Below are positions 14,269 to 21,668 of a DNA stretch of 30,092 bases, one piece after another. Origin of the DNA: DATKLX01 sp035542155 (GTDB lineage: Bacteria; Chloroflexota; Anaerolineae; Anaerolineales; Anaerolineaceae); the NCBI GenBank assembly GCA_035542155.1, contig DATKLX010000049.1:1-30092 (forward strand), given 5' to 3'. The notes under the pieces are model-generated. The model did no database searches. It worked only from the letters and a program-made list of their open reading frames with translations, and was not told where the DNA came from. The first letter of the stretch is position 1. Each line of letters begins with the position of its first letter. The translations under genes were made by a program, and so were the position numbers.

Positions 14269-16428
14269 TTACCTGCCTGCGGATTGAATGGGTGTATACC
14301 CCGATGGAACCGTCCGGTGGTGTCCGTTTCCTCCCCAACCTTCCGGTTCCCGTGGCCGGGATTCTGGTTTGCTACTCTGATGCCGGTCCCGATTCACTGC
14401 CATTTCAGCCGGCAGCTTGAATTGATCCACCACCTGCTGGAGCGCCGCGGCCATCTCTGACAGCGATTGGGCGGAGGCGGTCACTTCTTCGACCTGAGCC
14501 GACATTTCTTCCGTGGAAGCGGAGACTTCCTGGACGGAGGCGGAGTTCTCTTCGGACACAGCGGCAATATTCTCCATGGACCGGGTGACTTCCCTGGCGC
14601 CGGCGTCCATCTCTTCTGTGGCAGCCGTGTTTTCTTCGACGACCGCGGAGACCGAGTCCATGGCTGCGACGAGGTCCTGCGCGGAGTTGCTCATTCGTTG
14701 GGCAGCCTGAACAGCCTTCTCCGCCTTCGCCTGCACGCCCTGGAAAGCTTTTAAGATCTCCTCCAGCGCCTGTCCGGCGGAATTGGCGCTCTCAACCCCG
14801 CGCTCGACCTCAGAATCGCCTTCGTTCATGGCGGTCACAGCATCAGCAACGGTGGTCTGGATCCCGCGGATCAAGGCAGCAATTTCTTTCGTGGCCGAGC
14901 TGGACCGCTCGGCCAGCTTGCGCACCTCATCGGCGACGACGGCAAAGCCTTTGCCGTGTTCGCCGGCCCGGGCGGCCTCGATAGCCGCGTTGAGGGCCAG
15001 CAGGTTGGTCTGGCCGGCGATTTCGTCGATAGTCTCGACGATGGCCCCAATTTGCTCCGAGTGCACCCCCATCTCCTGGACTTTTTGGGCAGAAACGCTG
15101 ACCTTGGACCGGATGGTTTCCATTTCGCGGATGGTTTCGGCGACGGTTTGAGAGCCGCGCAAAGCCGTCTGCGCGGCGTTCTGGGAATCGTCGGTAACGG
15201 TCTGGACGTTGGTGGTCACCTCCTGGGCAGCGGCGCCGATCTCGTTGGTGAGCCCGGCCGCTTTGGAGACGGCGGCAGCCTGTTCCTGCGCGCCCCTGGC
15301 AACCCCATCGATGGCTCGTTCTATTTCCTCGACCGAGGCGGCGGTTTGGGTAATCGACTCGGTCTGCTGGGAGGTGCCCTGGGCGACCTGCTGGATCGTA
15401 GCGGTGATCTGGCTGGTAGCCTGTCCGGCCTGGCTGGCAGCTTCGGCCAGTTGGGTGGCGGCCTCGCTCAGGCTCAGCGAATTTTGCCCCACAGTCGCAA
15501 CCGAGCTGCGCAGGCTGGAGATCATCCTGGTTAAGGACATGCCCAGGTAATCTTTGTCGGAACGCAGGTTGAGATCGACCGTCAGATCGCCTCCGGAGAT
15601 GGCATCGGCTGCCTGGCTGATTTCTCCAAAATAATCGAACATCTGGTTGAAGGCATTCGCGAGAGCACCAAATTCATCTTTTCGGCCGATCAATGCCGCC
15701 TTATCCCTTTCGGACATTTCCCTTTTGATATTCCCGACGGCTATTTTTTTCGCAACCGTCGTGAGAGCAGCTAATGGTTTTACGACCGATTGGACGACGA
15801 GGATGCTTAATCCGAGCGACAGGATGGCGGCGGTGATAGCCACAATGAACATGGCGCGTGTGGCTGCGCCAGCAGCGGCTTCCCCGGACGCTACGCTTTC
15901 CCTGGCAAGCTGTTGGTTGATGGAGACTGATTTCTCCAGGTCGGCGATTACGGCCAGGCGAGTTTTAGATAATTCACCGCCATCGCTCAAGCTGGCCTGG
16001 ATCCTGGCGTCGTCCCCGGTTTTCACCCAATCTTTGATGTTCGTTACCGCCTTCTGGTAAGCAGCCCAATTGGAGTCGAACCCGCTCAGAGCCGCCTGTG
16101 CATCCGCGGATAAGCCGGCTTCACGATAAGATTTGATGGCAGTATTGGCAGCGGCGATATCCTGGTCGATGCTCTGGCCGATGGCCACTCTTTCGCTTGG
16201 TAGGGCATAATATTTTAAGATATCGCCTCTCAGTGTCAAAACCGAGCTCTGGGCCTGAGAGATTTGTTGTAATGGCAGCAGGTTCTGATTCGTAAGGGTC
16301 GTCAGCTTTGCCCTGGCAGAATTAATGCCGGCCAAAGCGATCCCCAGCACAGCAATCAGAGCGATAATCAGGAAAGCAGTTAAAATAACCAGCTTGGTTC
16401 CCATTTTCAGGTTATTGATGAGTTTCAT
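14269..16428 (-). CDS. Methyl-accepting chemotaxis protein
   Basis: 719 residues from ATG 16428, chosen because GGAGGG lies just upstream; the frame is open further to 16512 but without a start signal. Order: membrane helix about 10-31, extracellular four-helix-bundle sensor about 35-190, membrane helix about 193-216, HAMP about 217-265, a second HAMP-like segment about 285-340 (AADAISGGDLTVDL), then a long coiled signalling domain. The CheA/CheW-contacting hairpin tip (EIAGQTNLLALNAAIEAARAGE) is well conserved. The C-terminal 45 residues are polar and lack a clear receptor-tethering pentapeptide. It should report an external signal to CheA, but no other chemotaxis gene is in this window. Its 3' end faces the Lnt-like gene with a 23-base gap. 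Confidence 0.93.
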   Translation of the reverse strand: MKLINNLKMGTKLVILTAFLIIALIAVLGIALAGINSARAKLTTLTNQNLLPLQQISQAQSSVLTLRGDILKYYALPSERVAIGQSIDQDIAAANTAIKSYREAGLSADAQAALSGFDSNWAAYQKAVTNIKDWVKTGDDARIQASLSDGGELSKTRLAVIADLEKSVSINQQLARESVASGEAAAGAATRAMFIVAITAAILSLGLSILVVQSVVKPLAALTTVAKKIAVGNIKREMSERDKAALIGRKDEFGALANAFNQMFDYFGEISQAADAISGGDLTVDLNLRSDKDYLGMSLTRMISSLRSSVATVGQNSLSLSEAATQLAEAASQAGQATSQITATIQQVAQGTSQQTESITQTAASVEEIERAIDGVARGAQEQAAAVSKAAGLTNEIGAAAQEVTTNVQTVTDDSQNAAQTALRGSQTVAETIREMETIRSKVSVSAQKVQEMGVHSEQIGAIVETIDEIAGQTNLLALNAAIEAARAGEHGKGFAVVADEVRKLAERSSSATKEIAALIRGIQTTVADAVTAMNEGDSEVERGVESANSAGQALEEILKAFQGVQAKAEKAVQAAQRMSNSAQDLVAAMDSVSAVVEENTAATEEMDAGAREVTRSMENIAAVSEENSASVQEVSASTEEMSAQVEEVTASAQSLSEMAAALQQVVDQFKLPAEMAVNRDRHQSSKPESRPREPEGWGGNGHHRTVPSGYTPIQSAGR

Positions 16429-16516
16429 TTTCCCTCCGTGAATGTCCACAACACTCACTGACCAATCTTTCCAATTGTTGAACCAGGTCCATATTCTTTG
16501 AAGTTTGAACAACTTA

Positions 16517-16544
16517 ATTGTATGGATAAGTCGTTGTCATTCAA
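16517..16544 (-). promoter_or_regulatory. Promoter of the chemotaxis receptor gene
   Basis: Read on the minus strand, TTGAAT (16544-16539) and TACAAT (16522-16517) are separated by 16 bases and match -35 and -10 elements. They lie about 90 bases upstream of the ATG at 16428 and just after the patatin gene's terminator, so the receptor has its own transcription unit. Confidence 0.55.
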
Positions 16545-16586
16545 TAAATGGGACATAAATTACGAATTAAATAAGCGTAATCAAAT

Positions 16587-16611
16587 CAGCCCCTCTGGTC
16601 TTGAGGGGCTG
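16587..16611 (-). terminator. Hairpin terminator after the patatin gene
   Basis: CAGCCCCTC and GAGGGGCTG form a perfect 9-bp stem with a 7-base loop (16596-16602). On the minus strand it is followed by ATTTGATTACG, a loose T-rich tail. It lies 30 bases past the patatin stop codon. Confidence 0.65.
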
Positions 16612-16640
16612 AATGATTGCCATTCCCGCAGGAGTGATGG

Positions 16641-17606
16641 TTAAATATTCTCTTTTACCCGGCTGAGCATCCCCTTCAGCCGATTTGGGAGCGTGAATGG
16701 TCGTTTTTCCCGTTCCAATGCAGGGTTCACCGCAAGGTCCGCTTTTTCGGCGGCAGTATCCTGCCTGGCGATGCGCGTCCACTCGTCCATCCTTTGGCGG
16801 GCTTTTTCGTAGCCGGAGCGGATCATCTCCTGGCTGTGTTCATAATTCCAGGATGGCGCCGGGGCTAACCCACAAAAGTCGAGGCGATGAACCGGCACTC
16901 CTTGCGATTCCGCCAATGCCGTTTCCAGATAAATCAGCCGCCGGTTCACTGCATAGAAGTAATAATCGATGTACTGGGGAACGTTCAGGTTATCCTCGCA
17001 CGTCGAGGGAGCGTCGCCCAGATCAAGAGCGATGATCTCGGTCGCGCCCATCTGTAACGCGGGCTCGATCGGGAGCATGCAAAATGCGCCTCCATCCATG
17101 ATCAGTTGTCCATCCTTTTGAACCGGCATGAACCAGGGGGGTACGGCAATGGACATCATGATGCCTTCCAGAATAGGATCGTCCGGGTTTTGCCCGTAAA
17201 TCACCGTTTTGCCGGACTTGAGATCCGCACTGACCAACGCCAGCCGGGGCATGGGGAACATCCGAAAATTCAGATCCGGAGTAATTCCAATCGAAATAAA
17301 ATAATTTTCGACCTTCTTCAGTGACCGGTTGCTGGGATGACCGGCCATAGCGCGCAGGGTGAGCTCCGTCCTCCGTGTATCCAGTAACCTGGCCTGTGAC
17401 CCATCGATCCAGGTCTTTTCCAGGCGGTCGAGGCCATCGATCGTCGGGCCGTACATGGCTAAACCGACAGAATTGATCGAGCCGATAGAAGTGCCCACCA
17501 GGAGATCAGGAACGATGCCGGCCTCCAGAATGGCCCTCAGTGCGCCAACCTGGAAAGCGCCGTGCGACCCCCCGCCTCCGAGTACAATTGCCGTACATTT
17601 ACTCAT
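16641..17606 (-). CDS. Patatin-like phospholipase/acyl hydrolase
   Basis: 321 residues. The patatin catalytic dyad is complete: the oxyanion-hole glycines GGGGSHG (10-16), nucleophile Ser40 in GTSIG, and Asp171 in MDGGAF. It belongs to the bacterial RssA/YlbK-type patatins and should hydrolyse acyl esters of lipids in the cytoplasm or at the membrane face. There is no signal peptide. The C-terminal 40 residues are charged (basic-rich) and not part of the core fold. Start ATG 17606 has a weak AAGGGT upstream. It diverges from the CHAP gene and ends in its own hairpin terminator. Confidence 0.92.
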   Translation of the reverse strand: MSKCTAIVLGGGGSHGAFQVGALRAILEAGIVPDLLVGTSIGSINSVGLAMYGPTIDGLDRLEKTWIDGSQARLLDTRRTELTLRAMAGHPSNRSLKKVENYFISIGITPDLNFRMFPMPRLALVSADLKSGKTVIYGQNPDDPILEGIMMSIAVPPWFMPVQKDGQLIMDGGAFCMLPIEPALQMGATEIIALDLGDAPSTCEDNLNVPQYIDYYFYAVNRRLIYLETALAESQGVPVHRLDFCGLAPAPSWNYEHSQEMIRSGYEKARQRMDEWTRIARQDTAAEKADLAVNPALEREKRPFTLPNRLKGMLSRVKENI

Positions 17607-17836
17607 TGTTTACCCTTTGGTGATAACGCAGCTTGACGAGCGGAATTTTGGAGCTGAAATATCCATTGCTCATATATAGCCATCATAACCGGGCGGAGGA
17701 AGGTTGTCATGCATCCAAAGTATTAATAAAAGTACTATATGCAGTATGATCAATTCCCACCGATTGCTCCAAAATGAGCGCCGGCCCATCGCCGGAATTC
17801 TATGAGGTTTACTCGATCGACCCGACGCGGAGAAGG
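17607..17836. other. Divergent intergenic region, patatin / CHAP genes
   Basis: 230 bases holding the promoters of two divergent genes. An AT-rich stretch at about 17715-17750 (AAAGTATTAATAAAAGTACT, then ATATGCAGTA) contains an imperfect TACT...AGTA dyad, but I cannot assign -35/-10 elements with confidence. Confidence 0.35.
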
Positions 17837-19138
17837 ATGAAAAGCTCAATACTGTTTCTTCCTCGCATCCCCCTGATCCTGGCCTTTTTTCTAACCGTTG
17901 GCCCGCCTGCCCGGGTTCTGGCTGCCGGGCCTGCCTGCGCAGGCAGCCTCTCCCTGGATGGGGTCGATTTAACCGTATGCGCGCCTTTCTTTTCAGAGCT
18001 CCATTTCTTTACCCCTGATCCGACCAGCTCCATCCAGCTCGCCTATGCCCTCGATCCCAACGATCCGGCTCAGGAATTCTCCATCACCGCCATCCCATAC
18101 GGGGTCAAGGCCGGCAGCGAGATATTCCCGGCGCAGAATGTCTTCAGTGATCCCTCGCCCGCCCAGGAGCAGCTCCGCGCTTTCCGCCAGGGCCAGGGCG
18201 GCAGCCCGCGCAGAGGCCCGGTCGCCGTGCTCTTTGGCCAGAATGTGGAAAGCATCGCCAGCCAGGTTACCCTTCCCGGAGCGGCGGCGCCCCGGCCGGC
18301 CCTGCTCATTGAGTGGATCGCGAGCGCGGGAGGCCGCCTCTGGGTGGTGCGCATCGTTCGCCCGGTCGTGAAGGACCCTGCCAGCGCGGACGGGCTGCTG
18401 TTCGCCGGTCTTCGCCTGGACAGCCCCAATCTGGATTGCCCTTCGACCAGCCTGCCAGCCCGGCGTCCTGACCTCGCTCTGAATGGGCCTCCTCAAACCC
18501 TGGCCTCTTCCTCTCCTTCCGCCGGGAACCTGGCCAATTTACCCACGCCAGCCTGGTGGAACGGCCCGTGTGACACCTTCAATTACTATGCAAAGACCGG
18601 CAATACCTATTATGCCTATCCGTTAGGCGCCAGCTACCTGGGAATGGAAGCCTGCGGTCCTCGCCACGCTTTCGACGAAGGCCCGGACGTGGCCGTTTAC
18701 TTTTTCCCGGGCGCCTGGGGCCAGCTAGAATGGGAGTGCGTCGAGCTTGCCATGCGCTTCATGTACCTGGCCTATGGGATCAGGCCCTACGCCGGCAACG
18801 GAAACCAGGTCGTTCAGAACTACATCGGGACATTCATGGAAAAGGTCACCAACGGCACGCCGGGGAGAGTCCCACTTCTCGGGGACGTCCTCAGCTACTG
18901 CGCCTCGTGCAGCGTTGGGCACACCTCCGTGGTGATGGCTTCCAGCGTGAACGGCTCCGGGACCGGCAGTATCACCGTCATCGAACAGAACAACACGGTC
19001 AAAGGCACGTCGACCCTGGCGGTAACGGCATGGAGGGTGACCGGAAACGCCGGCTCGATCATTGGCTGGCTCCATCCCAAGGGCGTTTCGCAGTTCTCGC
19101 AGCCGTATGAAACCTATTTTCCCGTGGTGCGAAAATAG
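17837..19138 (+). CDS. Secreted CHAP-domain protein (cysteine peptidase/amidase)
   Basis: 433 residues if it starts at ATG 17837 (a GGAG lies very close upstream); the frame is open from 17774. The start at 17837 gives a clean signal peptide (MKSSILFLPRIPLILAFF, cleavage near VLA-AG). The middle part (about 30-240) is an unassigned beta-rich domain. The C-terminal part (about 250-410) is CHAP-like: Cys301 in EWECVELAMRFM, His362 in GHTSVV, and ITVIEQNN after it supplies the usual polar third residue. CHAP domains cut peptidoglycan cross-bridges or amide bonds, or act on glutathionyl-type amides. It probably acts at or outside the cell surface, in wall turnover or against other cells. Confidence 0.75.
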   Translation: MKSSILFLPRIPLILAFFLTVGPPARVLAAGPACAGSLSLDGVDLTVCAPFFSELHFFTPDPTSSIQLAYALDPNDPAQEFSITAIPYGVKAGSEIFPAQNVFSDPSPAQEQLRAFRQGQGGSPRRGPVAVLFGQNVESIASQVTLPGAAAPRPALLIEWIASAGGRLWVVRIVRPVVKDPASADGLLFAGLRLDSPNLDCPSTSLPARRPDLALNGPPQTLASSSPSAGNLANLPTPAWWNGPCDTFNYYAKTGNTYYAYPLGASYLGMEACGPRHAFDEGPDVAVYFFPGAWGQLEWECVELAMRFMYLAYGIRPYAGNGNQVVQNYIGTFMEKVTNGTPGRVPLLGDVLSYCASCSVGHTSVVMASSVNGSGTGSITVIEQNNTVKGTSTLAVTAWRVTGNAGSIIGWLHPKGVSQFSQPYETYFPVVRK

Positions 19139-19259
19139 CTGGCCGCGACAGCGAAGCTTAGAATTTCGTATCTTGCGCAGGGGGGAGAGATTGGCTATAC
19201 TGCCATCAGGTATTGCGTCCAACAGATGCTCCAGTAGCGCCGGGAAAGATTATTGGAAA

Positions 19260-19700
19260 ATGAACGAACACGAGCACCGCCAGCACCAACCCACCGAAGA
19301 ACCCATACCGAACCAGGGGAAAGAAGCCCCATCTCAGCACGCGGAACATGCCATACACGGCCAGCCAGAATCTGACTATAGAGCCGAAACTGCGATGGTG
19401 ATGGACGAGGTCGCGCGCGCTCACGAGCAGCATGGGGCCCAGACCGCTCAATCCATGTCCATGGACATGGAGCATGACCACGGCGCTCACATGGGCCATA
19501 TGAGTCACGAGCAGATGTTCCGGCGCAGGTTCTGGGTGTCGCTGGTACTGTCGATCCCGGTGCTGCTCTACAGCCAGGGATTTCAAATGCTCCTGGGCTT
19601 CCACATTTCGCTCTCGCCGGCAGCGGGCGCCATCCTGATGTCGCTGAGCACGGTGATCGTGTCGATCAACGCTCAGCTCCTGCGAAGGGAGAAACTCTAA
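19260..19700 (+). CDS. Internally deleted CopB-like copper P-type ATPase (146 residues)
   Basis: Residues 1-85 are His/Met-rich (EHEHRQHQ, SMSMDMEHDHGAHMGHMSHEQM), like the metal-binding N-terminus of CopB-type P1B ATPases. FRRRFWVSLVLSIPVLLYSQ (87-106) matches their first membrane helix. The chain then passes straight to SPAAGAILMSLSTVIVSINAQLLRR (119-143), which matches their last helix. The roughly 550 residues between, with the CPH/CPC, DKTGT and ATP-binding parts, are absent, with the join near residue 115 (about base 19602). The frame is intact. It overlaps the next gene by one base (TAATG). It could be a relic or a small membrane metal-binding protein; it cannot be a working pump. Confidence 0.65.
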   Translation: MNEHEHRQHQPTEEPIPNQGKEAPSQHAEHAIHGQPESDYRAETAMVMDEVARAHEQHGAQTAQSMSMDMEHDHGAHMGHMSHEQMFRRRFWVSLVLSIPVLLYSQGFQMLLGFHISLSPAAGAILMSLSTVIVSINAQLLRREKL

Positions 19701-20128
19701 TGGCTGAAAATAAAACCGTCCCGACCGACCAGAATGTGGAACAATTTCTCAACGCAATCCCCGATGAGCGCAAGCGCAGGGACAGCTTTGCAATTCTGGA
19801 GCTTATGAAGCAGGTTACCGGCATGGAGCCCAGGATGTGGGGCAGCAGCATCGTCGGGTTCGGCAGCTATCATTACAGATATGACAGCGGGCGCGAGGGA
19901 GACGCGATCCTCGCCGGCTTCTCCCCCCGGGCGCAAGCTTTGACCATTTACAATATGGGCGGCGTCGATCCGGAGAACCCCCTCTTCAAACAACTGGGCA
20001 AATTCACCACAGGCAAAGGCTGCCTCTACATCAAGCGCCTCGACGATGTGGATCTTCCTGCGCTGAAGAGCCTGATCGAAGAGTCCTTCAACGCCGCCAA
20101 ACGGAACCATACAACCAATACCCCCTGA
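19700..20128 (+). CDS. DUF1801 (YdhG-like) domain protein
   Basis: 142 residues. VEQFLNAIPDERKRRDSFAILELMKQVTGMEPRMWGSSIVGFGSYHY is characteristic of DUF1801, an alpha/beta fold of unknown biochemical role. IKRLDDVDLPALKSLIEESF closes the domain. Start ATG 19700 shares a base with the upstream TAA and has GGGAG nine bases upstream. The one-base coupling to the collapsed copper ATPase is probably a product of the rearrangement rather than of function. Confidence 0.88.
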   Translation: MAENKTVPTDQNVEQFLNAIPDERKRRDSFAILELMKQVTGMEPRMWGSSIVGFGSYHYRYDSGREGDAILAGFSPRAQALTIYNMGGVDPENPLFKQLGKFTTGKGCLYIKRLDDVDLPALKSLIEESFNAAKRNHTTNTP

Positions 20129-20176
20129 CGGGGTTCGTCGAATCGATTTGGGCCTCTTCTGAGAAACCTTTCGCGC

Positions 20177-20207
20177 AGCGCGGTAAAAGATCGCTCTTAA
20201 CCGCGCT
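20177..20207. terminator. Hairpin after the DUF1801 gene
   Basis: AGCGCGGT (20177-20184) and ACCGCGCT (20200-20207) pair perfectly, and the inner AAAAGA/TCTTA bases extend the stem around a TCGC loop. There is no T-run, so termination would be inefficient or factor-assisted. Confidence 0.4.
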
Positions 20208-20221
20208 ACACGGATATCCCA

Positions 20222-20305
20222 TGGGGAAATTCCCCACTTGCGCGCCCTGGATAAATCCTTATCATGGGAAAAGGATGTACCCCAGGCAGAAGGGGAAAAA
20301 TTTCC
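20222..20305. promoter_or_regulatory. Two GGGGAAA-TTCC dyads upstream of the truncated receiver gene
   Basis: TGGGGAAATTCCCCA (20222-20236) is a perfect 15-base palindrome. AGGGGAAAAATTTCCGC (20291-20307) contains a related, looser dyad. They lie 103-117 and 32-48 bases before the ATG at 20339, where operators would be expected. Confidence 0.4.
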
Positions 20306-20338
20306 GCGCAACTCTTGTAATGCAAAGGGGAATGATCG

Positions 20339-20614
20339 ATGTATGGTGATTCACAGGCTGTGACCATCCGGGTGATCCTGGTTGCCGATTATCCGGAAAA
20401 GCTGGCTGAAATGAAATCTGTCCTGGGCAATAATTCTGGCATCAAGATCATTGGCGAGGCATGTAGTTGCAGCGAGGCAGAGCAGCTTGTCCAAAATACC
20501 CACCCGGACCTGATGATCCTGGACCTTTCCCGTCCCGACGAAAGAGAGTCGGAATGGCAGGAACTCCAAAACTCCCTTTCGGGCATAGTTCGCATGGTGA
20601 CCTTTACTTCTTGA
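20339..20614 (+). CDS. Truncated response-regulator receiver domain
   Basis: 91 residues with AAAGGGG eight bases before ATG 20339. VTIRVILVADYPEKLAEMKSVL, then VGEACSCSEAEQLV-like sequence and PDLMILDLSRP, give strands 1-3 of a CheY-like fold. The phosphoacceptor Asp (in ILDLS) is near residue 62, with an acidic Asp near 17. The chain stops at VRMVTFTS, roughly strand 4, so the conserved Lys, strand/helix 5 and any output domain are missing. A normal receiver is about 120 residues and NarL-type regulators about 210. It may be a remnant of a NarL-type regulator. Confidence 0.6.
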   Translation: MYGDSQAVTIRVILVADYPEKLAEMKSVLGNNSGIKIIGEACSCSEAEQLVQNTHPDLMILDLSRPDERESEWQELQNSLSGIVRMVTFTS

Positions 20615-20619
20615 CACGA

Positions 20620-20754
20620 TCAAAGCGCCCACTTTTCTAAAAATTTCACCAGGCACCGGGTGAAAAACTCCAGGTTGTCCAGCACGGCATAACGGCCCAC
20701 GTTGGGGTTGACCACATACTGGGAGTTTGGCTCGCGCGCTGCCTTACCCCGTCC
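20620..20754 (-). pseudogene. Possible orphan 3' gene end next to surE
   Basis: A 44-codon frame (stop 20622-20620; upstream stop 20757-20755) encodes KAAREPNSQYVVNPN then VGRYAVLDNLEFFTRCLVKF and a short end. The composition is protein-like with an aromatic-rich helix. It has no ATG and begins inside the end of surE in a different frame. I do not recognise the family. It could be the tail of a gene whose 5' part was lost, or chance. Confidence 0.25.
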
Positions 20755-21481
20755 TTACCGCCAGCGGCTCCTTGACCTCCAGCCAGTCTTCGTCGGTCAG
20801 GTTCAACCGCAGTGGGGTCAGCGAGACGTATCCCTTCTCTACCGCCCAGCGATCGCTGTTTTCGTCCGGAGTGGTCAGCGGCACCGCCGAGAACCAGTAG
20901 TGCTTGCGCCCCATCGGGTCCTGCCCCTCGATCACCTTCCCGTTGTAGGCTCGCACGGATTGGTGAGTCCAACGGATCCCGCGCGGCTCCTTGGGCAGGT
21001 TCACGTTCACCAGCAGCGGCTGCTGCCCCTTGGTCAGCATCTCGATCACCTCGGCGATATACGGCTTCTGCTTCTCGTAGGTCGGCTCCTCGCCGTTGAT
21101 CACCTGGCTGAACGCCACCGCCTGCACCCCCAGCAACACCCCTTGTTTTGCCGCCGCGACCGTTCCGGAATGCCAGATATCGTTGCCCAGGTTGCTGCCC
21201 AGGTTGATCCCCGCGAGCACCAGGTCTGCTCCACCCAGGTGGTAGAGCCCGATCGCCACGCAGTCGGCTGGGGTGCCGTTGACGCGGTATGCTTCGAAAT
21301 TCTTCATCATCCTCACCCGGTGGTACTGCAGCGGGCGCGTGATCGTGATCGCGTGTCCTACCGCCGACTGCTCGAAATCCGGCGCGAAGATCACTACTTC
21401 CCCAAATTGGGACGCCACTTCCGCCAGGGCGATCAGCCCCGGGCTGAAGATCCCATCGTCATTGCTGACCAGAATGCGCAT
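20744..21481 (-). CDS. surE: 5'/3'-nucleotidase SurE
   Basis: 245 residues. SurE removes phosphate from nucleoside monophosphates (and short polyphosphate in some species) in the cytoplasm. Metal ligands are all visible: Asp8 and Asp9 in SNDDG, Ser39 in FEQSAVGHAIT, and Asn93 in AGINLGSNLG. VNGTPADCVAIG and HSGTVAAA are family signatures. Length matches the family (about 247-253). Start ATG 21481 has GAGGT seven bases upstream. It diverges from the LuxR-type regulator. Confidence 0.96.
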   Translation of the reverse strand: MRILVSNDDGIFSPGLIALAEVASQFGEVVIFAPDFEQSAVGHAITITRPLQYHRVRMMKNFEAYRVNGTPADCVAIGLYHLGGADLVLAGINLGSNLGNDIWHSGTVAAAKQGVLLGVQAVAFSQVINGEEPTYEKQKPYIAEVIEMLTKGQQPLLVNVNLPKEPRGIRWTHQSVRAYNGKVIEGQDPMGRKHYWFSAVPLTTPDENSDRWAVEKGYVSLTPLRLNLTDEDWLEVKEPLAVRTG

Positions 21482-21537
21482 GTTCTACCTCGTAATTGGT
21501 TTGATTTTGGTTCATCTATCTATTTTCTCCGCTTTCT

Positions 21538-21543
21538 ATTATA
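21538..21543 (-). promoter_or_regulatory. Candidate -10 element of surE
   Basis: TATAAT reads on the minus strand at 21543-21538, 57 bases before the surE start. No good -35 lies at 16-18 bases. The surrounding 21490-21560 is AT-rich. A second TATAAT on the plus strand at 21620-21625, 44 bases before the regulator's GTG, could serve that gene. Confidence 0.35.
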
Positions 21544-21668
21544 AAAAAGTGGTATAAACGCCCGAATAACAACGCTTTAACAGGTTGTAAAAGATGGTTC
21601 TCTTTTCCTGGCTTCACCTTATAATTATTGTATTCACCAGAATTGCCTCTATGATTTGAGACCACCCC

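Noticed and set aside
16429..16512. 28-residue N-terminal extension of the chemoreceptor
   Set aside because: The ATG at 16428 has a strong GGAGGG site, and the extension falls between the predicted promoter and that site.
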